DNA of 61,561 nucleotides from Prochlorococcus sp. AG-402-G22 (GTDB lineage Bacteria > Cyanobacteriota > Cyanobacteriia > PCC-6307 > Cyanobiaceae): the NCBI GenBank assembly GCA_003217035.1, contig QCHV01000011.1, positions 1 through 61,561 on the forward strand. The letters run 5' to 3'. Of the stretch, positions 43,450 to 52,927 are shown one piece after another (position 1 is the stretch's first letter; each line of letters begins with the position of its first letter). The notes beneath the pieces are model-generated. The model was given only the letters and a program-made list of their open reading frames with translations, did not search any database and was not told the DNA's origin. The translations under genes and the position numbers were made by a program.

Positions 43450-44256
43450 TTATCCGAATTTGCCAGATATGTAGTCCTGAGTTGTTTTGTGATCAGGTGA
43501 ATTAAAAATCTTTTCAGTATCATTAAATTCAGCTAAATATCCAACTTTTCCTCCCGAAACTCCTTCTAACTCCTCAGCATTATAAAAGGCTGTCATATCA
43601 CTCACCCTCAATGCTTGTTGCATATTATGAGTAACTATAATAATTGTATAACTCTTTTTAAGTTCATGAATAGTCTCCTCTATTTTTAAAGTAGAGATAG
43701 GGTCTAAGGCTGAACAAGGTTCATCCATAAGTATTACATCTGGTTCAATAGCAATGGTTCTGGCTATGCAAAGTCGTTGCTGTTGACCTCCAGATAGAGA
43801 ATATCCACTATCATTTAATTTGTCTTTGCATTCATCCCAAACAGCTGCCTTTTTTAATGAATGCTCAACTAATTCATTTAGATTACCTGTATAACCATTT
43901 ACTCTCGCTCCATAAGCTATATTTTCAAAAATGCTTTTTGGGAAGGGATTTGGTTGTTGAAATACCATTCCTATTCTCCTCCTAACTTCTACTGGATCAA
44001 TTTGAGGGTTATATAAATCTATTCCTTCAAAAAGCACCCTTCCCTTTAGTGAACATCCAGGTATCAGATCATTCATTCTATTTAATGATCTCAGCACTGT
44101 AGATTTACCACATCCAGATGGGCCTATAAGAGCTGTAACCTTGCTTTTTGGGAGATCACAATAGATATTTCTAACAGCTTCAAATTTCCCATAACTTATG
44201 CTCACATTCTCTAGAGAAATACAAATATTCTTTTTTTGCTTGATCTTTCTTGGCAC
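43450..44256 (-). CDS. pstB: phosphate ABC transporter ATP-binding protein PstB
   Basis: A 268-residue ABC ATPase. It has Walker [11 protein letters not shown]-loop [13 protein letters not shown], signature [10 protein letters not shown], Walker [13 protein letters not shown] and H-loop VTHNMQQA. The sequence [20 protein letters not shown] matches PstB rather than a generic importer. It powers high-affinity phosphate import across the inner membrane. It is the last gene of pstC-pstA-pstB; the periplasmic binding protein PstS is not in the window. Confidence 0.95.
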   Translation of the reverse strand: MPRKIKQKKNICISLENVSISYGKFEAVRNIYCDLPKSKVTALIGPSGCGKSTVLRSLNRMNDLIPGCSLKGRVLFEGIDLYNPQIDPVEVRRRIGMVFQQPNPFPKSIFENIAYGARVNGYTGNLNELVEHSLKKAAVWDECKDKLNDSGYSLSGGQQQRLCIARTIAIEPDVILMDEPCSALDPISTLKIEETIHELKKSYTIIIVTHNMQQALRVSDMTAFYNAEELEGVSGGKVGYLAEFNDTEKIFNSPDHKTTQDYISGKFG

Positions 44257-44294
44257 TGTTATTCGGTTTAATTATATTTTTATTATAGTTAGTA

Positions 44295-45188
44295 CTATTT
44301 ATTTGTGGTAATACTGCCTAGATACCTTGATAGAATATTCATCAAAAGTAGAACTGTAACTAATATGAATGATGCTGCCCATGCCAACTCATTTTGTGCT
44401 TTATAAGGTTCTAGAGCAAAATTATATATAAGTACTGATAAAGAACTCATTTCATAAAATATATCACTGAAACTTGTTATATGGTAATAAGAAAATAAAG
44501 CAGTAAAGATTAATGGGGCAGTCTCCCCTGCAGCTCTAGCTAGGCCTAGTACTACTCCAGTTGATATAGATTTAACTGCACTAGGCAAGGTTATGTCTGT
44601 TATTGTTGTGAACATTGAGGCGCCTAATCCAAGAGAAGCTTTTCTAAGTTCATCTGGAACAAGCTTTAAACCTTCGTCAGTTGTTTTTATAACTGTGGGT
44701 ATCATAAGTATTGATAAAGATATACCTCCAGCTATTCCACTGAACATGCTCCCGTAAATGACCTTAGTTACAACAATTACTGCATATATAAATACTCCAG
44801 CAATTATTGACGGAACACCAGATAAAACATTTGTGCCAAATCTTATAAATCTTGCAAAGTAACCCCCTTTCGAGTATTCAGCAAGATAAATACCACCACC
44901 AACTCCTATTGGTAAAGATATTAATGTTGCTATTCCTGTAATTATAAATGTCCCAACTATTGCATTTCCGATTCCTCCTGCCGATCCTAAATCGTCGCCT
45001 GGAGGTTGTGGTTCTGAAAATAATATATCAACACTAAGAACTGATCCACCTTTTATAACGACATAAACTAGAACTAATATAAGAGGAGCTATAGCTATTG
45101 TAGAAAAACAGAATGATGCAAATGTTAGCAATTTACCTATAATATTTCTTGGTAAGTTCTTTTTATAAGTTAGATCTTTTTGTATCAT
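44295..45188 (-). CDS. pstA: phosphate ABC transporter permease PstA
   Basis: A 297-residue permease with six hydrophobic helices. The BPD inner-membrane loop for ATPase contact shows LVPDELRKASLGLGASMFTTITDITLPSAVKSI, the EAA-type motif (E...A..LG), and GLARAAGETAPLIFTALFSYYH is the conserved PstA segment. Gene order between pstC and pstB (gaps of 15 and 38 bp) indicates one operon transcribed leftward. Confidence 0.94.
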   Translation of the reverse strand: MIQKDLTYKKNLPRNIIGKLLTFASFCFSTIAIAPLILVLVYVVIKGGSVLSVDILFSEPQPPGDDLGSAGGIGNAIVGTFIITGIATLISLPIGVGGGIYLAEYSKGGYFARFIRFGTNVLSGVPSIIAGVFIYAVIVVTKVIYGSMFSGIAGGISLSILMIPTVIKTTDEGLKLVPDELRKASLGLGASMFTTITDITLPSAVKSISTGVVLGLARAAGETAPLIFTALFSYYHITSFSDIFYEMSSLSVLIYNFALEPYKAQNELAWAASFILVTVLLLMNILSRYLGSITTNK

Positions 45189-45203
45189 ATTTGATTCTCT
45201 GTA

Positions 45204-46154
45204 TTAATATTTTAAGCTTAATTTCTTGACTATCCATTGTGCAAATATATTAACTACTAATGTGAGAATCATTAATATAAGCGCTGCAAACATTAGTGAT
45301 GAAACTTGACTTCCATCCGCCTCTCCAAATTGATTGGCTAACAGTGCTGAAATTGTGTAGCCAGGAGAGAGTATTGACCAGCTGAAATTATTAGAGTTTC
45401 CTATAATCATTGTTACTGCCATTGTCTCTCCCATCGCTCTGCCTAAGGCTAGAAGTATCCCTCCTGCAATACCGGAAATAGCAGCTGGGAGAATTATATT
45501 AAATATAGTTGACCATCTTGTTGCTCCTATTCCATAAGCAGCCTCTCTAAGTTTGTCTGGGACTTGATTTATCGAGTCTCTTGATATTGAAGTAATTATA
45601 GGAAGAATCATAACTACTAATATAAGAATCGCAGGAGCCACACCCGGACCTATAGGTTCAGAACTAAATATAGGAATCCAACCAAGATTTTCATGCAATT
45701 GTTTTAAGAAGGGTCTTAAAAAGGGCTCCATTACCATTATTGCCCATAGTCCTAAAACAACAGATGGGATAGCAGCTAATAATTCAACCATTAGGCCTAC
45801 TAAATTTCTAATTTTTTCTGGGATAATATTTTCTGTTATAAATATTGCAGTACCTACTCCTAGAGGAATTGCTATTAAAAGTGAAGCTAATGATGTAAGC
45901 ATTGTTCCATATATTGCTGTAAATGCTCCATATTCGTCAGTAACAGGGTTCCACTCTGAAGTAACTAAAAAACTCAGTCCGTATCGACCTATTGCCTCAG
46001 TCGATTCGAAAAAAACTACTAGCAATATTGATACAAGTACTACAGCAACCATTGCAGCCATTGCGATAGTTAGCTTTCTGAAGCTCTCATCTATTAATTT
46101 TTCTGATTTCGGTCGCCTTCTCAGGGAGTACTTTGTTGTGTTTTCTGATGTCAT
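45204..46154 (-). CDS. pstC: phosphate ABC transporter permease PstC
   Basis: A 316-residue permease, first gene of the operon. A hydrophobic N-terminal helix (about 30-50) and five further helices are present; EAA-type loop VPDKLREAAYGIGATRWSTI..LPAAISGI and the conserved GRAMGETMAVTMIIGNSNNF typical of PstC. It forms the phosphate channel with PstA. Its upstream region (150 bp) is shared with dnaK in the opposite direction; a clear Pho-box is not evident. Confidence 0.94.
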   Translation of the reverse strand: MTSENTTKYSLRRRPKSEKLIDESFRKLTIAMAAMVAVVLVSILLVVFFESTEAIGRYGLSFLVTSEWNPVTDEYGAFTAIYGTMLTSLASLLIAIPLGVGTAIFITENIIPEKIRNLVGLMVELLAAIPSVVLGLWAIMVMEPFLRPFLKQLHENLGWIPIFSSEPIGPGVAPAILILVVMILPIITSISRDSINQVPDKLREAAYGIGATRWSTIFNIILPAAISGIAGGILLALGRAMGETMAVTMIIGNSNNFSWSILSPGYTISALLANQFGEADGSQVSSLMFAALILMILTLVVNIFAQWIVKKLSLKY

Positions 46155-46257
46155 CGAACTGAAAACAACAATCCATACTCTTTAAGTTATAGATAATTTT
46201 TCACTTAGATTTTATTAAGGAAATGATTATCTTTGGAGATGAAAACATAAAAACCTT

Positions 46258-46298
46258 GGTTCAATTAGTTTTCAACGTTACCCTAGGGTTCAATAGTT
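46258..46298 (+). repeat. direct repeat in the dnaK leader
   Basis: GGTTCAATTAGTT (46258-46270) and GGTTCAATAGTT (46287-46298) form a near-direct repeat 29 bp apart, followed by the dnaK start at 46305. The palindrome CCCTAGGG lies just before the second copy (46281-46288). They might be operator or leader elements, but no known chaperone operator (CIRCE) matches. Confidence 0.35.
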
Positions 46299-46304
46299 GC
46301 TCCT

Positions 46305-48299
46305 ATGGGCAGGATCGTTGGCATTGACCTAGGGACCACAAACTCTGTAATAGGAGTGTTGGAAGCAGGAAGGCCCTGCGTAATAGCCAATGCGGAAGGA
46401 TGTAGAACCACCCCTTCTGTTGTTGGCTACACCAAAGAATCTGAATTGTTGGTTGGTCAACAGGCCCGAAGACAGCTTGTTTTGAATCCAAAAAATACTT
46501 TTTCTAACTTAAAGAGGTTTGTTGGAAGAGGTTGGGATGAACTAGATGAAAACAGTCTTTCTGTTCCATATACAGTTAGATCAAATGATCAGGGAAATGT
46601 TAGAGCTCTTTGTCCAATTACAGAGAGAGAATATGCTCCAGAAGAATTGATTTCTAGCATTATTAGAAAATTAATAGACGATGCTGAAACCTACCTTGGA
46701 GAAACAATCGATTCTGCTGTAATTACCGTCCCTGCTTATTTTAATGATGCTCAGAGGCAGGCAACTAGAGATTCGGCGATATTGGCTGGACTCAATGTTG
46801 AAAGGATTCTGAATGAGCCCACAGCAGCTGCCTTGGCTTATGGATTTGATAAGAGCTCATCCTCTCGTGTACTCGTTTTTGATTTAGGCGGAGGGACCTT
46901 TGATGTTTCATTATTACGAATATCTAATGGCGTATTTGACGTCAAGGCAACATCTGGAGATACGCAGTTAGGAGGAAATGATTTCGATAAAAAGATTGTC
47001 GACTGGCTTGCAGATGATTTTAAAAATAAAAATGGAATTGATTTAAGGCGCGACCGACAAGCCCTGCAAAGACTTTCCGAGGCTGCCGAAAAGGCAAAGC
47101 AAGAATTGTCAGGGGTTAATACAACTCCAATATCTCTTCCCTTCATTGCAACTGGGAAAGAAGGTCCTCTTCATATCGAAACTAAGCTTGAAAGAAAAAC
47201 TTTTGAATCACTATGTAGAGACTTGATTAGCAGACTTCTTAATCCTGTTGAGTCTGTTCTTAAAGATTCAGGTTGGTCGACGGATGACATAGAGGAAGTT
47301 GTACTCGTAGGTGGAAGCACCAGGATGCCTATGGTGCAACAGCTTGTAAAATCATTTGTTCCTATTACTCCTTGCCAATCTGTAAATCCTGATGAGGTTG
47401 TTGCTACTGGAGCAGCTGTTCAAGCTGGAATACTTACTGGTGAACTAAGAGATCTTCTTTTAAATGATGTCACCCCTCTTTCTTTAGGGCTGGAGACAAT
47501 TGGCGGTTTAATGAAGGTTTTGATTCCACGTAACACTCCAATTCCGGTAAGACAAGCCGATGTTTTTAGTACCTCAGAATCAAATCAATCTTCTGTAGAA
47601 ATTCATGTGTGGCAGGGAGAGCGCCAGTTGGCCACAGACAATAAATCACTTGGTAAGTTCAGATTAAGTGGAATACCCCCAGCTCCTAGAGGGGTACCTC
47701 AAGTTCAGGTTGCTTTCGATATAGATTCAAATGGACTTTTGGAAGTAAGTGCTACGGATAGGACAACTGGACGTAAACAATCGGTGAGTATTTCCGGTGG
47801 AACTAACCTTAATCAAAATGAGGTTAAACGTTTGATAACAGAGGCCAAAGAAAAAGCAAATGAAGATCGACGTAAGAGAGCATCCATTGATCAAAGGAAT
47901 AATGCTCTAACTTTATTGGCACAAGCAGAACGTAGATTAAGAGATGCTTCTTTGGAACTCGGACCATATGGAGCAGAACGCCAACAAAGAGCTGTTGAGT
48001 TATCAATGAGAGATGTACAAGATTTTCTTGAAACTAATGACCTTTCTGAATTAGATCTTGCAGTCTCTTCATTACAAGAGGCATTATTTGGTCTAAATAG
48101 AAGACTTTCTGCAGAAAAGAATACAGACTCAAATCCTATTAGAGGTATTAAAAATACATTTGGATCTCTTAAAGATGAATTGTTTTCTGATGATTATTGG
48201 GATGATGATCCATGGGATTATCAACCGAACAGGTCAGAGAGGAATTCAAATTCTCGTAGAAAAGATGTAGATAGTTGGGATAATGACATTTACTACTAA
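46305..48299 (+). CDS. dnaK: Hsp70 chaperone DnaK (paralogue)
   Basis: A 664-residue Hsp70: GIDLGTTNSVIGVLEAG (6-22), VITVPAYFNDAQRQATRDSA, VFDLGGGTFDVSLL and VLVGGSTRMPMVQQLV define the ATPase domain; the substrate domain (LLLNDVTPLSLGLETIGGLM...) and a helical lid follow. Instead of the EEVD-like or GG-rich end, the last ~45 residues form an acidic/Arg-rich tail (SDDYWDDDPWDYQPNRSE). Cyanobacteria have several DnaK paralogues; the number is left open. It overlaps dnaJ by 17 bp, so the pair is co-translated. Confidence 0.93.
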   Translation: MGRIVGIDLGTTNSVIGVLEAGRPCVIANAEGCRTTPSVVGYTKESELLVGQQARRQLVLNPKNTFSNLKRFVGRGWDELDENSLSVPYTVRSNDQGNVRALCPITEREYAPEELISSIIRKLIDDAETYLGETIDSAVITVPAYFNDAQRQATRDSAILAGLNVERILNEPTAAALAYGFDKSSSSRVLVFDLGGGTFDVSLLRISNGVFDVKATSGDTQLGGNDFDKKIVDWLADDFKNKNGIDLRRDRQALQRLSEAAEKAKQELSGVNTTPISLPFIATGKEGPLHIETKLERKTFESLCRDLISRLLNPVESVLKDSGWSTDDIEEVVLVGGSTRMPMVQQLVKSFVPITPCQSVNPDEVVATGAAVQAGILTGELRDLLLNDVTPLSLGLETIGGLMKVLIPRNTPIPVRQADVFSTSESNQSSVEIHVWQGERQLATDNKSLGKFRLSGIPPAPRGVPQVQVAFDIDSNGLLEVSATDRTTGRKQSVSISGGTNLNQNEVKRLITEAKEKANEDRRKRASIDQRNNALTLLAQAERRLRDASLELGPYGAERQQRAVELSMRDVQDFLETNDLSELDLAVSSLQEALFGLNRRLSAEKNTDSNPIRGIKNTFGSLKDELFSDDYWDDDPWDYQPNRSERNSNSRRKDVDSWDNDIYY

Positions 48300-49257
48300 A
48301 CCAGATTATTGGTCTATTTTAGGGGTCTCACCAGGAAGTGATCTACCAACAATAAAACGAGCCTTCAGAACAGAAGCCAGAAGGTGGCATCCAGATTTAA
48401 ACGTAAACGACGTTAATGCTGAAGAGCGCTTTAAACTTGTAAATGAGGCATATGCAGTTCTCTCTGACCCTCAAAAAAGATCGATCTGGGAAGCTTCATT
48501 AGATTCTTATACACCTCCAGAAGATCTTTTTAAAAATGAATTCCCTACTTATGATGAATATATCAATATTGTATTAGGTATTAAAAATGATGATGAGGTG
48601 GATATATACAAAGATGAACAATCTAACAACATAGATTTGAATATTGAAGATGAATCAGACACTGAATCAATTAATTATGACTATAAAGAAAGTTCTAATT
48701 CATACAATAATAAATATGCACCAACAACTTCTAATCAGCCCCCACCACCTGTAAAAAAGACAACTGAATTAGAATCATTAATTGAATTATCACCTGAAGA
48801 AGCCCTTTACGGTACATCAATACAGATAGAGCTGCCCGATAATTCTTGGGTCGAGGTAGAAACTCCTCCTTTTGCTGGTGATGGTTGGAGATTAAGACTG
48901 TCAGGAGTTGTCATTGGAGGTGAGGACCACTTCCTTCAACTTCGTGTCAAAACAGATGAAGACTTAAGGATAGATGGTTTAAGAGTTCTTTATAGACTTG
49001 AATTATTTCCTTCAGATGCCTTGTTTGGCTGTGCAGTAGATATTCCAACACTCGATGGACCCGTTACATTGCAGGTACCCCCCAACTCCTCTTCTGGTCG
49101 CTTACTTAGGTTAAGAGGACGAGGTTTGCAGTATGACGACTTAACTGGTGATCAAATTGTAGAAATTGTTGTTGTTATACCTGCAGATCTTTCAGAAGCA
49201 GAAATAGCTTTATACAGAAGACTACAGGAATTGTCTGTTGAGCCTTACAGATCATAA
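48283..49257 (+). CDS. dnaJ: DnaJ-type co-chaperone without zinc domain
   Basis: A 324-residue J-protein. The J domain (about 8-70) has the HPD motif in RRWHPDLNVNDVNAEERFKL, then a low-complexity acidic linker (about 95-160) and a C-terminal substrate-binding region (LIELSPEEALYGTSIQIELP..., DALFGCAVDIPTLDGPVTLQ). The CxxCxGxG zinc repeats of classical DnaJ are absent, so this is a CbpA-like (type II) protein. Start ATG 48283 lies within the dnaK 3' end. The J domain should stimulate the upstream DnaK. Confidence 0.92.
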   Translation: MTFTTKPDYWSILGVSPGSDLPTIKRAFRTEARRWHPDLNVNDVNAEERFKLVNEAYAVLSDPQKRSIWEASLDSYTPPEDLFKNEFPTYDEYINIVLGIKNDDEVDIYKDEQSNNIDLNIEDESDTESINYDYKESSNSYNNKYAPTTSNQPPPPVKKTTELESLIELSPEEALYGTSIQIELPDNSWVEVETPPFAGDGWRLRLSGVVIGGEDHFLQLRVKTDEDLRIDGLRVLYRLELFPSDALFGCAVDIPTLDGPVTLQVPPNSSSGRLLRLRGRGLQYDDLTGDQIVEIVVVIPADLSEAEIALYRRLQELSVEPYRS

Positions 49258-49290
49258 TTTCTATATAATTAAATTTGGTCATCTTCTATC

Positions 49291-49677
49291 ATGCTTATTT
49301 ATATTCTTCTTTATATTGCAGATAAAGACAATGAAGGTATTCATTCTCTTGAGATAAAAGGAGAAACAATAGTTTTAATGTTTGAAGATAGAGATGATGC
49401 CGAAAGATATTGTGGATTACTAGAAGCTCAAGACTTTCCAAAACCTAATATACAACTTATTAAGAGAGAGGAAGTGGAAGCTTTTTGTGAGAATTCAGGT
49501 TATAAAGCAAGATTAGTAGAGAAAGGATTTGTACCTCAATCAGATGAGGACCGACTTATGCTGTCTCCGCCAGAACGTAATTTAGATGTTAGCTTATGGC
49601 AAGAAGATAGCTTGACCTCACAAAAAGGAAACGAGGAGCTTGAGAATATTAGGAAAAAGCTTGAGGATCTCTTATAA
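49291..49677 (+). CDS. DUF3110 protein
   Basis: The 128-residue soluble protein follows the cyanobacterial DUF3110 pattern: IYILLYIADKDNEGIHSLEI, VLMFEDRDDAERYCGLLEAQ, DFPKPNIQLIKREEVEAFCE and GYKARLVEKGFVP. Such proteins are found in cyanobacteria and plastids with unknown function. The last 30 residues are an extra coiled segment (NEELENIRKKLEDLL). It lies 33 bp after dnaJ and 27 bp before murQ on the same strand, possibly as part of one transcript. Confidence 0.85.
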   Translation: MLIYILLYIADKDNEGIHSLEIKGETIVLMFEDRDDAERYCGLLEAQDFPKPNIQLIKREEVEAFCENSGYKARLVEKGFVPQSDEDRLMLSPPERNLDVSLWQEDSLTSQKGNEELENIRKKLEDLL

Positions 49678-49704
49678 TAATATCTAGGTTTAAATTTTAA
49701 ATTA

Positions 49705-50601
49705 ATGGATGTTCTAGATAGGGGCTACTTAATAACTGAAAAATCTAATATTAAATCAAAAGATATTGATTCTTTGCCTACTATAGATCTAGTGAAGTTG
49801 TTCTCAAAAGAGGATTTAGAACCCCAAAAAGCTGTATCAAAGGTTATACCTGAATTAGCAGAGTGCATAGATAAAATAGCATTAACCTTAAGGAATGGTG
49901 GCCGGCTTTTCTATCTTGGAGCAGGTACTTCTGGAAGATTAGGTGTCTTGGATGCATCAGAATGTCCACCAACTTTTTGCACACCACCAGATCTTGTACA
50001 AGGAATTATTGCAGGCGGAAATTCTTCTTTAGTAAAAAGTTCTGAAGGCTTAGAAGATGACCAATATTTATCTGTTGAAGACCTAAAGAATCGCTCCTTC
50101 TCCGCCAAAGATTGTTTGGTTGGTATTACAGCTGGAGGTACTACACCTTATGTCTTATCAGCTCTCCAATATTCAAAAACTTTAGGAGCTTTGTCTATAT
50201 CTATTTCATCAGTGAATAAGGAAGAAGCCGCTATAGTTTCTGATATAGATATACGATTGCTCACAGGACCTGAGATTCTGACAGGTTCTACTCGTCTCAA
50301 AGCTGGTACAGCTACAAAGATGGTGTTAAATATTATATCTACAGGTGTAATGATTCGCCTTGGAAAAGTATATAAAAATAGAATGGTAGATATGTCAGTA
50401 TCCAATTCTAAACTTTTAGATAGATCCATTAGAATTATTATTGATATTGCTGAAATTAGTAGGGAAAGGGCTATAGAACTAATTCAATTATCAGAAGGTT
50501 CTGTTAAACTTGCATTATTAATAGCGATTACAGGTATGGAAAAGGAAAAGGCTAATCAATTGCTTAAAGAAAATAATCAAAACCTCCGTGATTGCCTTTA
50601 A
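49705..50601 (+). CDS. murQ: N-acetylmuramic acid 6-phosphate etherase
   Basis: The 298-residue SIS-fold enzyme cleaves the ether bond of MurNAc-6-phosphate to GlcNAc-6-phosphate and D-lactate in cell-wall recycling. Seen: FYLGAGTSGRLGVLDASECPPTF, the SIS/MurQ signature, GIIAGGNSS, and GITAGGTTPYVLSALQYSK, with TEILTGSTRLKAGTATKMVL in the second half. Length is as usual. There is no neighbouring MurNAc kinase (AnmK) or transporter, so its substrate must come from a system elsewhere. Confidence 0.94.
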   Translation: MDVLDRGYLITEKSNIKSKDIDSLPTIDLVKLFSKEDLEPQKAVSKVIPELAECIDKIALTLRNGGRLFYLGAGTSGRLGVLDASECPPTFCTPPDLVQGIIAGGNSSLVKSSEGLEDDQYLSVEDLKNRSFSAKDCLVGITAGGTTPYVLSALQYSKTLGALSISISSVNKEEAAIVSDIDIRLLTGPEILTGSTRLKAGTATKMVLNIISTGVMIRLGKVYKNRMVDMSVSNSKLLDRSIRIIIDIAEISRERAIELIQLSEGSVKLALLIAITGMEKEKANQLLKENNQNLRDCL

Positions 50602-50709
50602 ATGATCTTTCTGAAAATACCTATAAATGTGTTTATAAGTTTTATTTAATTTTAAATGTAGACATATTATTCCATTTGCATTAGTATTAATAAATTCACA
50701 ATAAAATTA

Positions 50710-51150
50710 ATGAAAAAAGCGCAAATCATTACCGATAAAGGTCAAGTAAATTTGGACTTATTTGATGATGATGCTCCTAATACCGTAGCTAACTTCGTGA
50801 AATTAGCAAAAGAAGGTTTTTATGATGGCTTGGCTTTTCACAGAGTGATAGATGGTTTTATGGCTCAAGGTGGATGTCCCAATACAAGACAGGGGGCTAC
50901 TGGAATGCCTGGGACTGGAGGACCTGGCTATCAAATTGATTGCGAAATTAATAACAACAAGCACGAAGCTGGATCTATATCAATGGCTCATGCAGGTAAA
51001 AACACTGGAGGAAGTCAGTTTTTTCTAGTGCATCAACCACAGCCGCATTTAGATGGTGTTCATACTGTATTTGGTAATACTAAAGATATGGATGTTGTTT
51101 TATCGATAGAAAATGGTACCCGCATACAAAAGGTATCAATAGCAGATTGA
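50710..51150 (+). CDS. cyclophilin-type peptidyl-prolyl isomerase
   Basis: A 146-residue cyclophilin: [34 protein letters not shown], the family core with the active Arg in FHRV, then [33 protein letters not shown] and [18 protein letters not shown]. There is no signal peptide, so it is cytoplasmic and catalyses cis-trans proline isomerisation during folding. It converges on ribBA with a 2-bp gap. Confidence 0.94.
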   Translation: MKKAQIITDKGQVNLDLFDDDAPNTVANFVKLAKEGFYDGLAFHRVIDGFMAQGGCPNTRQGATGMPGTGGPGYQIDCEINNNKHEAGSISMAHAGKNTGGSQFFLVHQPQPHLDGVHTVFGNTKDMDVVLSIENGTRIQKVSIAD

Positions 51151-51152
51151 TT

Positions 51153-52835
51153 TTATTGGATCCATGTTTGGACAATAGAAACCCTTTCCATTTCTGACAT
51201 GCTTATACCCTCAATATTTTTTATGCTTATATCATCTAGAGGATAGAATATATTTTGTACATTATGTGAAGGATGTAATGCCTGTTCCTTATTTTTCGAC
51301 ATAAGTATTCCAATTCTTTCTGTAGAATCCCATTTGGATAACAGTTTCAACAAGGTATATATAGTTTCAGCTTCTATATTTTTATTTCCATTAATATCAT
51401 TCACCTTCCAAATAAATATTGGTCTTTCTAAAAGAGCATTAACTCTTGGATTAACTTCTGGCAAAAGAGCTATGTTCAGATTTTTAGCGATGTCATCAGC
51501 CTCTCTTTTAAATAAGGATATCCCTTCTTGGTTATTAACCCCATCCCAAAATATTATAATTGATTTTGAAGCTGAAGTAGATTCCAGAATTTCATTTTCG
51601 TTCATAAAATGACCTAACTTTGTTTTCTTTACGGCGAGATAATCTGCATTATGGTCACCGGGGCAAATAACTAGAGGGACTCTAGTTTCTACCTTCATTC
51701 CGTAACCTCCTAGGCCTGCAATTTTTCTTGGATTATTTGTTAGGAGTTTGAGTCTGTGTACTCCTAGATCAGAAAGTATTTGGGCGCCTACTCCATAATT
51801 TCTAAGATCTGCAGGAAAGCCCAATTTTTCATTTGCTTCAACAGTATCTAGTCCACCGTCTTGTAAGCTATATGCCTTTAATTTATTAATAAGACCTATG
51901 CCTCTGCCTTCTTGTCTTAAATAAACTACTATTCCTTCTCCTTCTTCAGAGATTCTCGACAGAGCCGCTTCAAGTTGAGGCCTACAGTCACATCTTAGAG
52001 ATCCAAATGCATCACCAGTTAGGCATTCTGAATGCATTCGAACCAGAACTGGTTCTTTTAATTTGCCTAGATTACCTTTTATTAGAGCGACATGCTCTGT
52101 GCCATCGAGTTCATTTTTATAGCCAATAGCTTTAAAATTACCAAATATACTCGGCAAGTTTGTAATCGCTTCTCTATATACGAATCTTTCGTTTTCTAAT
52201 CGATATCTAATAAGGTCTGCTATTGAAATTAATTTCAACCCCCAATTCTTAGCATATTCCTGCAGTTCTGGGAGACGCGCCATTGATCCATCTGAATTCT
52301 GTATTTCACAAATGACTCCAGCAGGAGCTAATCCAGATAATTGGGAAAGATCAATTGCGGCTTCTGTATGCCCTGCTCTTTTTAGAACTCCACCTTTATT
52401 AGCTCTTAATGGGAAAATATGGCCTGGCCTTCGCAAGTTGTTTGGTCTTGTTTCAGGATTTATTGCAACTTGAATTGTACTTGCTCTATCTTCAGCTGAT
52501 ATTCCAGTAGAAACACCGTATTCCGGTCCCGCATCTATGCTTACAGTAAATGCCGTTTGATTTGAATCTGTATTTCGATCTACCATTAATGGTAAATCTA
52601 ATTTATCTAACCTTTCACCATCCATTGCAAGGCAAATAAGGCCTCTGGCCTCAGTCGCCATGAAATTTATTTGTTGAGGTGTTGCAAATTGAGCTGCACA
52701 AATTAAATCTCCCTCGTTCTCTCTGCTTTCATCATCAACAACAACAACGCACTCTCCATTTCGTATTGCAGCCAAAGCATCCGCAATTGGATCAAAGACA
52801 ATATTTAACGACTCTTCTGATTTCAAGTTTTTCAT
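51153..52835 (-). CDS. ribBA: bifunctional riboflavin synthesis protein RibBA
   Basis: A 560-residue fusion. Residues ~12-215 are 3,4-dihydroxy-2-butanone-4-phosphate synthase (VVVDDESRENEGDLICAAQF, RRPGHIFPLRANKGGVLKRAGHTEAAIDL). Residues ~216-410 are GTP cyclohydrolase II with its zinc ligands in SECLTGDAFGSLRCDCRPQL and the VYLRQEGRGIGLINKLKAY site. A further ~150-residue C-terminal domain without known motif is characteristic of cyanobacterial RibBA. Together the enzymes provide both precursors of riboflavin. The 3' end meets the cyclophilin gene with a 2-bp gap. Confidence 0.95.
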   Translation of the reverse strand: MKNLKSEESLNIVFDPIADALAAIRNGECVVVVDDESRENEGDLICAAQFATPQQINFMATEARGLICLAMDGERLDKLDLPLMVDRNTDSNQTAFTVSIDAGPEYGVSTGISAEDRASTIQVAINPETRPNNLRRPGHIFPLRANKGGVLKRAGHTEAAIDLSQLSGLAPAGVICEIQNSDGSMARLPELQEYAKNWGLKLISIADLIRYRLENERFVYREAITNLPSIFGNFKAIGYKNELDGTEHVALIKGNLGKLKEPVLVRMHSECLTGDAFGSLRCDCRPQLEAALSRISEEGEGIVVYLRQEGRGIGLINKLKAYSLQDGGLDTVEANEKLGFPADLRNYGVGAQILSDLGVHRLKLLTNNPRKIAGLGGYGMKVETRVPLVICPGDHNADYLAVKKTKLGHFMNENEILESTSASKSIIIFWDGVNNQEGISLFKREADDIAKNLNIALLPEVNPRVNALLERPIFIWKVNDINGNKNIEAETIYTLLKLLSKWDSTERIGILMSKNKEQALHPSHNVQNIFYPLDDISIKNIEGISMSEMERVSIVQTWIQ

Positions 52836-52927
52836 CTTGTTTTAGATGATTTAGTTAAATAAACTGATAATTGTGATTTAGGCCATTTATTAAAAGTCCA
52901 TTAGGGGGACTGCCTAACAAAAATCTT

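Noticed and set aside
43299-43523. Antisense 74-codon frame over the tRNA-Ser gene (reads GERGIRTLDRVAP)
   Set aside because: This is the familiar false frame produced by the reverse complement of a tRNA-Ser; the tRNA fold explains the sequence.
46155-46304. Possible Pho-box or CIRCE element between pstC and dnaK
   Set aside because: CTTAATAA/TCTAAGTG is a weak partial match to the cyanobacterial Pho-box, and no CIRCE inverted repeat is present.
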